Shown here in pieces: positions 1 through 9,390 of a stretch of 37,090 nt of DNA (positions within the stretch are counted from its first letter, which is position 1; every line of letters begins with the position of its first letter). Source of the DNA: Eubacterium sp. GTDB lineage: Bacteria > Bacillota > Clostridia > Lachnospirales > Lachnospiraceae. Where the stretch lies: the NCBI GenBank assembly GCA_024684535.1, contig JAIKWQ010000083.1:1-37090 (forward strand), written 5' to 3'. Under the pieces are notes generated by a model that did no database searches, was not told the origin of the DNA, and was given only the letters and a program-made list of their open reading frames with translations. Made by a program: the position numbers and the translations under genes.

Positions 1-6
1 TATAAT

Positions 7-828
7 TCAAAGTCTTGCAAGCTGCGAAAGCGCTTTATCCTTGATTATCACAACAAAATGTTCATTGAAATAATCCTGTGTGGCGTAGGTAAACGGTTCC
101 TCAAGACCGAACTCCGAGATAGTCGAGCACGCCGAATTGAATGCATGCTTACCGTTTCCACGATTCATCAGAAGATAATATTTATTCGATTTTGCATCTT
201 TCCAAATCGTATTTTTCCCTGTATACGAAGCAGTTACTTTGTGCGCTGCCTCGATAATCGGTTTGATCGATACAAACGAATACAGCTTCGTGCGCTCGTG
301 AATACCATCATTATTCTTATTTTTCTGAGATTTTTTGCTCGTTTTGCCGTTCGCAAGAGCTTCTGACAGGGGTATGAATTTGTCATCCTCTTCAGAACCA
401 TTTGTATTCTCAGTGTAGTTTTCTATGATATCCTGAAGCTGCTCAAAGCAGGATGTGAGTTCCTCGGTTAGGTTTGATTCCTGATCTACCACATCGCTGT
501 CGTTGTCGTAATCATCGTAATCCTCTTCATACTCATCATCTTCAATGTTGAAGTTGGGGAATCTCTCATCAAATTCCTGAGGATTGTCAACCTTGGTAAT
601 CATCAAAACAAGCGAGTCTCTCGAAGTCGGTATGGCTTCTATCATCAAAGGGATATCTTCTGCATCGAAGCCGAAATCTATGTTAGCCTGCTCCATCATA
701 TCACGAAAAAGCTCCTTTGCACGCTCTGATCCGTATGCCAGCTCGCTGATCTTGATATGTCTTTCAAGCAAATCATGCTTTGAAAGTGTACATTTGATCT
801 GGTTATCACTGATTCGTTCTATACGCAT
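7..828 (-). CDS. mecA: MecA-family adaptor protein (ClpC adaptor / negative regulator of competence)
   Basis: N-terminus MRIERISDNQIKCTLSKHDLLERHIKISELAYGSERAKELFRDMMEQA and the acidic linker followed by a C-terminal domain are MecA-like. Start moved from 846 to 828 because the first codons of the ORF (aaaggggg) look like the RBS for the internal ATG. Confidence 0.9.
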   Translation of the reverse strand: MRIERISDNQIKCTLSKHDLLERHIKISELAYGSERAKELFRDMMEQANIDFGFDAEDIPLMIEAIPTSRDSLVLMITKVDNPQEFDERFPNFNIEDDEYEEDYDDYDNDSDVVDQESNLTEELTSCFEQLQDIIENYTENTNGSEEDDKFIPLSEALANGKTSKKSQKNKNNDGIHERTKLYSFVSIKPIIEAAHKVTASYTGKNTIWKDAKSNKYYLLMNRGNGKHAFNSACSTISEFGLEEPFTYATQDYFNEHFVVIIKDKALSQLARL

Positions 829-880
829 AGATAAGCCCCCTTTCATACTGTATTATCAACTCTGCAAATTGATTACAGAA

Positions 881-909
881 AGTATATATTATATCGACGC
901 ATAAGTCAA
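881..909 (-). promoter_or_regulatory. Putative sigma-A promoter for mecA: TTGACT-N17-TATACT
   Basis: Minus strand: TTGACT TATGCGTCGATATAATA TATACT, about 50 nt upstream of the mecA ATG. Confidence 0.6.
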
Positions 910-911
910 TA

Positions 912-2387
912 CTAAAACTTTTCAATTGTCACCCACTGTCCCTCTGTTGCAGGAAAAGCAGTATACAAAAAGGCCGTAGATTCAGAAAAATCTTTATTAA
1001 ACGTCCCCAAAATCGGCATACTCAATGTCCCACTATAATTATTTTCATTTTTGGTAAAAAAGTATAATTCATCCGAACTATAAAGTGCTAAACATCCAGC
1101 CATCCACATTTTCGGTGTTTCACTGTTATTCATTGAGTATGTTTGCGAAAGCGGTTTAATATTATGAACAATATTACGTCCAAGAATCGGCTGCATAGTC
1201 AACCTCAACGGAAGCGAATTATAAAACTCCATTGCCGTTGCATTATAGGGATCAACATTCAATCTAAAACTATGTCCTGATTCAGTAGTAACAAGCATCG
1301 TTGGTCCCGAATAAACCGGCTTCGGTGTTGCCGTAGGAATCGGTGTCTCTGTAGGCGCTGCAGTAGGCGTTGCCGTCGGAGTCGCCGTAGCTCCCGTAGG
1401 CGTTGGCGTCGGCGTCCATCCCTGAGGTGTCGCAGTCGGCGTCGGTGTAGGAGTCCAATCGGCCGGCGTAGGCGATGGTGTCCATCCATCAGGTGTTGCC
1501 GTAGGTGTAGCTGTCGGCGTAGGCGAAACTGTCGGTGTAGCGGTTGGTGTAGCGGTAGGCGCTGCCGTCGGCAGGACATTTTTCACGATCGTTATCGATA
1601 CTCCTGTCGCGCCAAGCGCATCCTTAAGCTCCGAAGCATTGCTCACCTTTCCGAGCATCGTGTATGCATATCCGGTGTTGTATGTCTCGTAGCAAAGCTC
1701 ATATCTATTCATGCCGTACAGCATGAGGTCTCCGCTTTCCAAGGTTCCCGGTCTGTATTCATCCGGATCAAATATAATCTCTGAATCACTGACGGTTTTT
1801 GAATGTCCGTCAAGGTCCGTCATCGTAAGTGTCTTCGGAAGCGCATCATAGAGTTGCTTTCCACTCTCATTGTCAACGATAGTCAGATCGAACCTTCTTG
1901 CAGGTTCCGCCGTCGATGTTCCGATAGTAGTTCCGGTCATAGTTCCGTTGACTATCAGATACGCTTTCATAACTCCCGACTTAGGAGTAGGCGAAGGCGT
2001 TGGCGTCGTCGTATCACCGGGCACTTTTATCTTTACCCAGCTTTTGAGTTTCGTTGTTTTTTTATTTTTCTTTATCTTTACGGTTACATTTATCTTGGTA
2101 GTGCCTTTTCTCTTTGCCTTGATATATCCGTATTTTGATACCGTAGCTACTTTGGTTTTCGACGATTTAAACGTAGTCGTAATCGTTCCGGACGCTTTTG
2201 ATATACGAACATTTAACTGTCTGTTCTTGCCTTTTTTCAGTGTATATGTTTTTTTTGTATAATCCTTGTTCGTTATGATAAGCTTTACCTTCGGCTTGGT
2301 CGCGGTAAATCCCGATGAGGTCGAAACCAGTCCCATAATCAGACTGACCACAAGCAGCATTGCCAGTTTTCTGTATTTGTATCTCAT
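912..2387 (-). CDS. Secreted protein: signal peptide, Big_2-type Ig-like domain, cyclophilin-like domain, Thr/Pro-rich linker, second diverged cyclophilin-like domain
   Basis: Hydrophobic N-terminal leader; Ig-like stretch 'TTTFKSSKTKVATVSKYGYIKAKRKGTTKINVTVKIK'; 'YDALPKTLTMTDLDG...ESGDLMLYGMNRYELCYETYNTGYAYTMLGKV' resembles the cyclophilin-like fold family; TPTATPTA linker. RBS ggagg upstream of ATG. Confidence 0.75.
   Translation of the reverse strand: MRYKYRKLAMLLVVSLIMGLVSTSSGFTATKPKVKLIITNKDYTKKTYTLKKGKNRQLNVRISKASGTITTTFKSSKTKVATVSKYGYIKAKRKGTTKINVTVKIKKNKKTTKLKSWVKIKVPGDTTTPTPSPTPKSGVMKAYLIVNGTMTGTTIGTSTAEPARRFDLTIVDNESGKQLYDALPKTLTMTDLDGHSKTVSDSEIIFDPDEYRPGTLESGDLMLYGMNRYELCYETYNTGYAYTMLGKVSNASELKDALGATGVSITIVKNVLPTAAPTATPTATPTVSPTPTATPTATPDGWTPSPTPADWTPTPTPTATPQGWTPTPTPTGATATPTATPTAAPTETPIPTATPKPVYSGPTMLVTTESGHSFRLNVDPYNATAMEFYNSLPLRLTMQPILGRNIVHNIKPLSQTYSMNNSETPKMWMAGCLALYSSDELYFFTKNENNYSGTLSMPILGTFNKDFSESTAFLYTAFPATEGQWVTIEKF
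1325..1575 (-). repeat. Low-complexity repeat encoding a Thr-Pro-Ala linker (TPTATPTA...)
   Basis: Plus strand shows repeated gtaggcgt/gccgtcgg units; translated linker 'PTAAPTATPTATPTVSPTPTATPTATPDGWTPSPTPADWTPTPTPTATPQGWTPTPTPTGATATPTATPTAAPTETPIPTATPKP'. Confidence 0.85.
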
Positions 2388-2499
2388 ATATCACAACCTC
2401 CTGCAATGCAGTGGAATAATTTATACTATAATATAATTATATATCGACCTTATGTCATAATTGTTTTAGTCGAAGACAATTTACATTTACAGAAAAATA

Positions 2500-4428
2500 T
2501 CATACCGCTGATTTGTCAAACCAGTACACAAGCTCTTCTATGGGAATCGGCTTCGAATACTTGAATCCCTGAAGGTAGTTTGCGTTCATTTTTATACATT
2601 TTTCTTCATCTTCATCCGTCTCAATTCCCTCGTAGAGCACTGCATAATTCATAGCCGAGAACATACGTGCAAGGTAAGTGATCATTTTTTCCGATTTCTG
2701 ATCCTCGCCACTGGCTATCACGAGTGAACGGTCAAATTTGATCGTATCAAACGGAAGCTCGAGTATTCTCTCAAAGTTTGAGTACCCAGTTCCGAAATCA
2801 TCCAGATAAAACTTAATTCCGTTGTCTCTGAGCAAATCAATAGTGTTTTTCACTATGTTGAAGTCTTTTTCATTCTGACTCTCTGTAATCTCAATGGCAA
2901 CCTTTTCATGCGGAATTCCGACATCATCTATAACCTTGTTTATATCACTTATGAAGTTCGGATCACGCACTTCCTTTACGGCAAAATTCACCGATATTCT
3001 CTGCACTACATAACCTTCTTCAAGCATTCTTTTTATCTGAACACAGGTTTTGTGAAGGATGATCAGACTCAATCTGTGTATGAAGCCGTACTCCTCAGCA
3101 AGGGGGATGAATTTATACGGCAAAACCCTTCCAATCTTCGGTAGTGAAAGCCTCATCAGCGCTTCTGCTGTATCGTATTTTTTTGTAGTTATATTCAAAA
3201 CCGGCTGTGTATACACTTCTACTCTCGGATCATCCAGAAAATCGCTTTTTGCGATATCCTTCAACTGCAGGAGAATATAATTCATCTCCCTGAAATTCTC
3301 CAAATCTTTTTCGTCAATGAAATGAATGCTGTTTTCATGCATCCCCTCCTCAACGAACCTCATCAGTCTCACATAGTCGTGATTCTCAGTCACATCGGAA
3401 ACCGTCTCCAGACACACTATTTTGCAATCATACGAAACCGAAGAATAATGAGCGTCGAAATCTGCTTCAATACTCTGAATAGCCTTCTCATAATTCGGAT
3501 TTTTCTTCGGGTTAAGAGACAGCGCAATTCGTCCGTTTGAAAGTTGGAACAACGTCGCCCCTTTGAAACTGGCATATGAAAAATCCCGAAGCATCTCTAT
3601 CATCTCTCTGGGATAGTTTTTGCTCTCGCTCTCAAACTCATGCATAAACAGGCTGATGATAACTCTTTTTTCATTTTTATGGTTTTCCAAAAATGTAACG
3701 AGATCTTCAAAAGCGCCCACGCCCACAGCGCCGAGCTCTATATCGTACGGATTTGAATGGATAAGATAAAACAGTGTGATAGCAGGGAACAAAAATGCTG
3801 CTGATGTAAACGAAGTCTGACCGTGCATTCCCTGTATGGAAATCAGCAAAAAAGAAACGACATAAGTTCCGATTATTCCAAACAGAATCTGTTTTGCAAG
3901 CCGAGCTCTGTATCTGATCAGCAGAAACAGTATGATTCCGACGAAAAATACATAGCCGACGGAAAAAATATTGAAACCTTCGTATACCTTTCCGCTGTCT
4001 TCAATTCTGAAACCGAATCCTAATACCGTACCCAAAACATCGTAGACTGTTCCGCCGATAAATCCCGCAGCAGCAATCACTACATATCTTTTGTCCGTTT
4101 TCGGATTCAGATTGAGCGGCTCCATGACGTAAATGATATACAAAAACAGGTTTGAGAAAAGGAAAAAATGATACAGTGCTCTGAGCACATAGGTATAGAT
4201 ATTTACCGAATCATCAATATTATTGAGGAGAATATGGTATCCCATATCGGTTACTGCAGCAAGTATGAGTGACAAAATCATCAACTGGAAAATCCTGAAG
4301 TTCTTCGTTCTGACAATATAAGCCGCCTGCATAAGCACAACTATAACCAGACACAAGCCCATAACAAGAACATCGCCTACAGGCGTATAGTTGTGATAAT
4401 AAGTTATTGCTGACTCTACGTTATCCAT
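2500..4428 (-). CDS. Membrane EAL-domain c-di-GMP phosphodiesterase with degenerate GGDEF-like middle domain
   Basis: Multiple N-terminal TM helices; EAL signatures 'AEALMRL', 'VNFA', 'EITES', 'DDFGTGYSN', 'IKFDRSL', 'YEGIET', 'LQGF'. Start placed at 4428 (RBS aggagggg-aatt-ATG). Confidence 0.9.
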   Translation of the reverse strand: MDNVESAITYYHNYTPVGDVLVMGLCLVIVVLMQAAYIVRTKNFRIFQLMILSLILAAVTDMGYHILLNNIDDSVNIYTYVLRALYHFFLFSNLFLYIIYVMEPLNLNPKTDKRYVVIAAAGFIGGTVYDVLGTVLGFGFRIEDSGKVYEGFNIFSVGYVFFVGIILFLLIRYRARLAKQILFGIIGTYVVSFLLISIQGMHGQTSFTSAAFLFPAITLFYLIHSNPYDIELGAVGVGAFEDLVTFLENHKNEKRVIISLFMHEFESESKNYPREMIEMLRDFSYASFKGATLFQLSNGRIALSLNPKKNPNYEKAIQSIEADFDAHYSSVSYDCKIVCLETVSDVTENHDYVRLMRFVEEGMHENSIHFIDEKDLENFREMNYILLQLKDIAKSDFLDDPRVEVYTQPVLNITTKKYDTAEALMRLSLPKIGRVLPYKFIPLAEEYGFIHRLSLIILHKTCVQIKRMLEEGYVVQRISVNFAVKEVRDPNFISDINKVIDDVGIPHEKVAIEITESQNEKDFNIVKNTIDLLRDNGIKFYLDDFGTGYSNFERILELPFDTIKFDRSLVIASGEDQKSEKMITYLARMFSAMNYAVLYEGIETDEDEEKCIKMNANYLQGFKYSKPIPIEELVYWFDKSAV

Positions 4429-4469
4429 AATTCCCCTCCTGCTGTCTAACCGGTTGTCAAAAAGCGGAT

Positions 4470-5207
4470 TCACCCCTCATACATGACTCGAACCTCTTCA
4501 GTATACTCCCCTTTTTCATCATACACTATCAATGGTCTTTCAACCGTCATCCCGGGTTTTCCATCATATATCCCGCAGATATATACCAGATTCGGCTCAC
4601 TGTTCGCGTTCGGACATACAAGCCTCATCCTTTTTGGTTCCAAACGGTATTTATGCATTTTTTCTATGATTTCCGCAAGTCTGAACGGTCTGTGTACCAA
4701 ATAAAACCGTTTTCCCGGGCGGATCAGTTTTGATGCTGTTTCTATCACATCCTCAAGTGAACAGTAAACCTCATGTCTTGCTATCGCTTTTTGATCGGTC
4801 GGATTTATCAATCCGCCTTCTTCACTTAAGTAGGGCGGATTGCAGGTAATCACATCTGCGCACCTGGCCCCGTATATCTGCACTGCATTTTTCACATCAC
4901 CACAGGTTATGTCGACTCTGTCTTCGAGATGATTGTAGGCAACACTTCTTTTTGCCAAATCAGCAACATCTTCCTGTATTTCAAGTCCTTTGAAAAATTT
5001 TCCTTCCGTTCTGGCCTGCATAAGTATCGGTATAACTCCGTTACCTGTACACAAATCTATGCATTCGTCATTTTCTCTGACTTCAGCAAATGCGCTGAGC
5101 AACACCGCGTCTATCCCGAAACAAAACCAGTCAGGGCGCTGAATCAGCATCAAACCATCTCTTTGAAGATCGTCAAGTCTTTCGCCCTCTCTCAAAATAT
5201 CAGTCAT
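4470..5207 (-). CDS. TrmN6/YabB-like SAM-dependent methyltransferase (tRNA1(Val) adenine N6-methyltransferase family)
   Basis: 'DLCTGNGVIPILMQART' SAM-binding motif and 'VITCNPPYLSEEGG' NPPY motif; located next to the PSP1 gene as in the B. subtilis yaaT-yabA-yabB region. Start at internal ATG 5207 (MTDILREGERLDDLQ). Confidence 0.82.
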   Translation of the reverse strand: MTDILREGERLDDLQRDGLMLIQRPDWFCFGIDAVLLSAFAEVRENDECIDLCTGNGVIPILMQARTEGKFFKGLEIQEDVADLAKRSVAYNHLEDRVDITCGDVKNAVQIYGARCADVITCNPPYLSEEGGLINPTDQKAIARHEVYCSLEDVIETASKLIRPGKRFYLVHRPFRLAEIIEKMHKYRLEPKRMRLVCPNANSEPNLVYICGIYDGKPGMTVERPLIVYDEKGEYTEEVRVMYEG

Positions 5208-6111
5208 TAAGCTTGGATTTTCCCTCTTTTTTGTCCATTTCCTCAAGCTTTTTGATTTCGTTCTCGTGTTTGTCATTAATTCTCTCGGCAGGTCCACGTT
5301 TTTTGAACTTGATTTCAGCTACATCATACTCGCGAACTTCTTTGTCATCATCTCCGAGATCAACAACCACACGAACTTTCTGCTTGAGCACACCGACGCT
5401 GATAACCTCTCCGCGAAGTCCATCCGGCGTATCCACATACGCGCCCACATTCGGCAAATGTGAGTTCAGTTCCTCATAAGCTTCTTCCTCATTTTTCAGA
5501 CAGCACATCAGCCTTCCGCACACACCTGAAATCTTGCTCGGATTCAGCGACAGACTCTGCTCTTTGGCCATTTTTATGGAAACCGGCGCAAACTCGGAAA
5601 GATAGCTGTGGCAGCACAACGTCCTTCCGCAGATTCCGATTCCTCCGCATATTTTTGTCTCGTCCCTGACTCCTATCTGCCTGAGTTCTATCCTCGTTCT
5701 GAACACTCCCGCAAGATCTTTAACCAGTTCACGAAAGTCTACTCTGCCATCCGCAGTGAAATAGAACAGAAGCTTGTTTCTGTCAAATGTATACTCTGCA
5801 GCAATAAGTTTCATTTCGAGCTCGTGCTTTGCAATTTTCTGTTTGCAGATACCGAACGCTTCTTTTTCCTTTTCTCGGTTTGACGCTTCGGTCTTCTCGT
5901 CATCTTCGGTTGCTATACGGATAATTCCCTCTATTTCATCCGGAAGCTTTTCCTCTTTCATTTCGGTGTTCGGCAGGATTACCGTTCCCATTTCCATGCC
6001 CTTTGCAGTATTTACAATCACGTGCTGGCCTCTGACCAGGTTAAGTTTGCCCGGTTTATAGTAGTGCACCCTTCCGGCCTGACGGAATCTGACTCCGACT
6101 ACAATTTTCAT
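5200..6111 (-). CDS. ricT: PSP1-domain protein, RicT/YaaT family
   Basis: 'IVVGVRFRQAGRVHYYKPG', 'RTRIELRQIGVRDETKICGGIGICGRTLCCHSYLSEFAPVSIKMAKEQSLSLNPSKISGVCGRLMCCLKNE' with the family's Cys-rich cluster. Confidence 0.92.
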   Translation of the reverse strand: MKIVVGVRFRQAGRVHYYKPGKLNLVRGQHVIVNTAKGMEMGTVILPNTEMKEEKLPDEIEGIIRIATEDDEKTEASNREKEKEAFGICKQKIAKHELEMKLIAAEYTFDRNKLLFYFTADGRVDFRELVKDLAGVFRTRIELRQIGVRDETKICGGIGICGRTLCCHSYLSEFAPVSIKMAKEQSLSLNPSKISGVCGRLMCCLKNEEEAYEELNSHLPNVGAYVDTPDGLRGEVISVGVLKQKVRVVVDLGDDDKEVREYDVAEIKFKKRGPAERINDKHENEIKKLEEMDKKEGKSKLND

Positions 6112-6142
6112 TATCTTGTTTCTCCTAAAAATATTTTCTTTT

Positions 6143-7135
6143 TCAGTCCTTCATAGCCATAAACATCAGCTCAAGCGTGATATCTATGTCAACATTTGCC
6201 TTTATCCTGACTTTCGCCTTGTCAAAAGAACCTATGATTTCCTCGATTTTCTCATAGCTTCTCCTGCTCGCCTCTATCGATATTGCCTGAGATTCTCCCT
6301 GAAAAATGAGCTGATTCAGGTTTTTGGTCGCTTTGAAGATGAGTACATCCCTAAACCAGAGCATCATCAAGTCAATATAATCCCTGAGTTCTTCTTTTTT
6401 GGTTCCCAACGAATGAATCAAGTCAACCATATCCGAAACTTCGTATCTGTCACAGTTTTTCAATATCTCGAGTATTTTGTTCTTTCTGTTGACAAAATCA
6501 TCCGACGCATCAGAATACCTGATGGCTTTTCCTATATTTCCCTGCGCAAACGCGGCGCTCTCTTTCGCGATATAATCCGGAACTCCGCACTGCGTCACCA
6601 AAAATTCTTCGATAGTTACAGAGCTGAGCGGATGAAACTCCAACGTCAGACATCTGGACTGAACAGTCGGAAGGAGCTCTGAAATATTGCTTGTCAGCAT
6701 TATGATAACTCCGTACTCCGGCGGTTCTTCTATGGTCTTGAGCAGAGCATTTTGAGTTTCCTCGTTCATCCTCTCCGCGTCCTGAATGATATAGACCTTG
6801 AACGGTGATGAATACGGTTTGATATCCATCGTACCGATAACCTGTTCTCTGATCTCATCAATTCCATAGTCAGGCTTCGCGTGCTGAACCCAGATAACAT
6901 CCGGCTGTGTGCCCGCTTCAACCTGCCTGCATGAGATACACTCTTTACAAGGCTTCTCGTGTCCTCTGTCATCCTGGCAATTCAGCGCTGCAGCAAATGT
7001 TTTCGCAAACGTTTCCTTGCCTACGCCGACATCACCATCAAAAATATAGGCATGAAAGGGCTGCTTTTTTTTGACAGCCTCAGTCAGATGTTCTTTTATC
7101 TGTTCATGTCCTACAATCTCCGAAAATGCAAACAT
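6143..7135 (-). CDS. holB: DNA polymerase III subunit delta'
   Basis: 'VGHEQIKEHLTEAVKKKQPFHAYIFDGDVGVGKETFAKTFAAALNC', zinc-binding 'CKECISCRQ', 'LLKTIEEPPEYGVIIMLTSN'. Confidence 0.92.
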   Translation of the reverse strand: MFAFSEIVGHEQIKEHLTEAVKKKQPFHAYIFDGDVGVGKETFAKTFAAALNCQDDRGHEKPCKECISCRQVEAGTQPDVIWVQHAKPDYGIDEIREQVIGTMDIKPYSSPFKVYIIQDAERMNEETQNALLKTIEEPPEYGVIIMLTSNISELLPTVQSRCLTLEFHPLSSVTIEEFLVTQCGVPDYIAKESAAFAQGNIGKAIRYSDASDDFVNRKNKILEILKNCDRYEVSDMVDLIHSLGTKKEELRDYIDLMMLWFRDVLIFKATKNLNQLIFQGESQAISIEASRRSYEKIEEIIGSFDKAKVRIKANVDIDITLELMFMAMKD

Positions 7136-7145
7136 ACATATCCTC

Positions 7146-7598
7146 CTATGTCACTATATCAAGCAACAACCCTCTGATCTCATCAACCTTGTCAAGTATA
7201 GCTATCGCATCTTTTTCGTCTTTTATCAGTTCTCCCGCAAGCTCGTCGAGCGCGGCATCAACTTTTTTTATCATTCCGTATACTCTGTGCCTTCCCCTGC
7301 GATCGAGGAAGTTCTCTCTGGAGAATTTATGAGAACGGTTTACTACTTCATTCAGGAATTCCTTGATGAGCGTGCGATAATGCTTCATATCGCGGATGTC
7401 CATTTTTTTGCCCAAAGCTTTTCCCTGCATGGTAATCTCTTTCATCAGACCATCAAGTCTTTCGGCAAGTCCGTCTTCTTCGATTTTGCTCATAAGCGTG
7501 AACTTGAAATCCTCGCCCGAAGACTCGGCCTGTTTGGTCTCAGCTGTCTGAGTTACCTGCTGGATCTGGTCGACCCTTATGCCATCCACCTCACTCAC
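7146..7598 (-). CDS. YaaR family (DUF327) protein
   Basis: Small helical protein '[42 protein letters not shown]' directly upstream of holB, matching yaaR-holB synteny; probable GTG start. Confidence 0.8.
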   Translation of the reverse strand: MSEVDGIRVDQIQQVTQTAETKQAESSGEDFKFTLMSKIEEDGLAERLDGLMKEITMQGKALGKKMDIRDMKHYRTLIKEFLNEVVNRSHKFSRENFLDRRGRHRVYGMIKKVDAALDELAGELIKDEKDAIAILDKVDEIRGLLLDIVT

Positions 7599-7638
7599 CT
7601 CCGTATCCTAATCCAAAACCACAGAATACATCTATAAT

Positions 7639-7667
7639 AGTATACCATGTCTAAACATTTTTCGCAA
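7639..7667 (-). promoter_or_regulatory. Putative promoter upstream of yaaR: TTGCGA-N17-TATACT (extended TGn)
   Basis: Minus strand TTGCGA AAAATGTTTAGACATGG TATACT; weak -35 overlaps the 3' end of the upstream gene. Confidence 0.35.
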
Positions 7668-8235
7668 GTATCTTGTCTATTTCCGCAAGCGCAGTTTCCA
7701 TATCAAGATTTATAATTTCTTCAGCGACTCCGGCTTCTTTCAACTTCTCTTCCGAAAAATCGTCTTCATCTGCCAGATATCTGCGACAAACCTCAGCAAC
7801 ACAGGGCGTTTCCTCTTTCTTCTCACGATTCAGTGACCTCTCCAGCCGCACAACATCAGGAACTGTGACATACACAGGAACCACTATCTCATCGCCGTAG
7901 TACTCCCTGATCTTGTTGTATCCCTCAAGAGTCGTTATCATAGCATAGGGTTCGGTACTGTTTTTCATTTCCTCATCTTCAGCCGTAAAATAATACCAAG
8001 GCCCTTTCACAGTTAGATAACACCTGGTTTCGATAACCATTCCGGCTGCTTCCATTTTTTTCTTGTTCTCTTCATCCGTAAAATGATATTCGTCTCCGTC
8101 TTTTTCCCCTTCACGAATCGGTCTGGTGGTGTATGTTACCACTGTTTTCAATTCAGGATGTCGCTCAAGCGTTTTCGCAAACAGAGTATCCTTGCCAACT
8201 GCGCTCTTTCCCATAAAAATAAACAGCTTTTTCAT
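7651..8235 (-). CDS. Guanylate kinase-like P-loop nucleotide kinase
   Basis: P-loop 'FMGKSAVGKDT'; 'VTYTTRPIREGEKDGDEYHFTDE' matches the guanylate-kinase GMP-binding signature; start ATG abuts the stop of the upstream ORF. Confidence 0.75.
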   Translation of the reverse strand: MKKLFIFMGKSAVGKDTLFAKTLERHPELKTVVTYTTRPIREGEKDGDEYHFTDEENKKKMEAAGMVIETRCYLTVKGPWYYFTAEDEEMKNSTEPYAMITTLEGYNKIREYYGDEIVVPVYVTVPDVVRLERSLNREKKEETPCVAEVCRRYLADEDDFSEEKLKEAGVAEEIINLDMETALAEIDKILAKNV

Positions 8236-9378
8236 CTATTTCTCCATTCCTTTGAGTATATTTTTCAGTCTCATCAGATTTTCCTCACCGTCTGCCGGCG
8301 AAGTCATCAAAACCACATAATCATCCTTGACAAGTTCGGGCTCGCATCCCTTTTCTCTGAGTTTTCCTGCTATCTCATCACCCAAATCACCGTACTTGCC
8401 CGCTTCAAGAACGATCTTCGACGGGTCTCTGTCTTTCGTCCCGACCAGATCGCACTCCGCGTAGATTTCTGCGAGTTTACAGTCGTATGCGTCAAAGGTT
8501 GAAATCCCTTTGGTTTTCTGCCACTCCATGCATATATCAATCGAGCTCATAAGCACATATGACGGTGAACTTGTCGTAAAAATATCATGACAGTGCGCAA
8601 GTTTTTCATCTGATACTCTGTCAGAGCACCTGTGTAAAAGCGCCGTCTGCGTAAGCGACGGCAAAGTCTTGTGCAGGCTCTCTATCACCAGGTCAGCGCC
8701 CTGTTTCGTCGCAGGCTCCGGCCAATCAAGTTTACATTTTTCTGAAGTTTTTGACATTTTTTCAGCGCAGGTCTTTTGCGCCAATGTCAGATGCGCCCCA
8801 TGCGCTTCATCAACAATAAGCGGAATGTCATATGCGTGAACTATATCGGCTATACCTCTGATATCACTTACAACTCCCTCGTATGTTGGCGATGTGATAA
8901 ACACTGCCGACGGCTTTTCATTTTTGTCTGACAGTTCTTTTAATAGTCGCTCAACTTCATTCGGATTAACCTGTCCCGGCATCTGCACATTTTTCTCATC
9001 GTCGTATGAGTTCCGTTTCAGCAAGTGGCGACGTAACCCCAAAAGCTCCACCGCGTGGTCAACAGATCTGTGGCAGGTATCATCCGTAAGTATATGTGCT
9101 CCGTAATCGCAGGTCGCAGCTATCGATGACAGATTCCCTGATGTTGAACCGTTCACCAGAAGATATGTTTTTTTTGTTCCATAGTAATCCGCACAATCAT
9201 CCATCAGGTCTTTTATGATCCCCTGTGGTTTGAACAGATCATCCATACCTCTGATTTCGGTGATATCAAACGAATACGGGTTCTCCATACGAAACCCCCG
9301 GTTCCTTTTGTGGCCCGGCATATGCATAGGCAGGATATCCTCGCCTGAATATTTGATAAGCTTATCGTATAATCTCAT
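8236..9378 (-). CDS. Orn/Lys/Arg decarboxylase-family PLP enzyme (YaaO-like, short form)
   Basis: 'MHMPGHKRNRGF', 'DDLFKPQGIIKD', 'LVNGSTSGNLSSI', 'VDEAHGAHL', PLP-Lys motif 'ESLHKTLPSLTQTA'. Confidence 0.85.
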   Translation of the reverse strand: MRLYDKLIKYSGEDILPMHMPGHKRNRGFRMENPYSFDITEIRGMDDLFKPQGIIKDLMDDCADYYGTKKTYLLVNGSTSGNLSSIAATCDYGAHILTDDTCHRSVDHAVELLGLRRHLLKRNSYDDEKNVQMPGQVNPNEVERLLKELSDKNEKPSAVFITSPTYEGVVSDIRGIADIVHAYDIPLIVDEAHGAHLTLAQKTCAEKMSKTSEKCKLDWPEPATKQGADLVIESLHKTLPSLTQTALLHRCSDRVSDEKLAHCHDIFTTSSPSYVLMSSIDICMEWQKTKGISTFDAYDCKLAEIYAECDLVGTKDRDPSKIVLEAGKYGDLGDEIAGKLREKGCEPELVKDDYVVLMTSPADGEENLMRLKNILKGMEK

Positions 9379-9390
9379 ACTTTGTATCCT

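Noticed and set aside
1259-1579. Minus-strand overlapping ORFs (1259-1579, 1282-1485) in the low-complexity region
   Set aside because: Alternate-frame readings of the Thr-Pro-Ala repeat inside the 912-2387 gene; composition is repeat-driven with no RBS or family signal.
2388-2499. Promoter for the secreted Big_2/cyclophilin-like gene
   Set aside because: Region is AT-rich with several overlapping TATAAT-like strings (e.g. ATGACA-N17-TATATT) and no single convincing pair; not reported as a feature.
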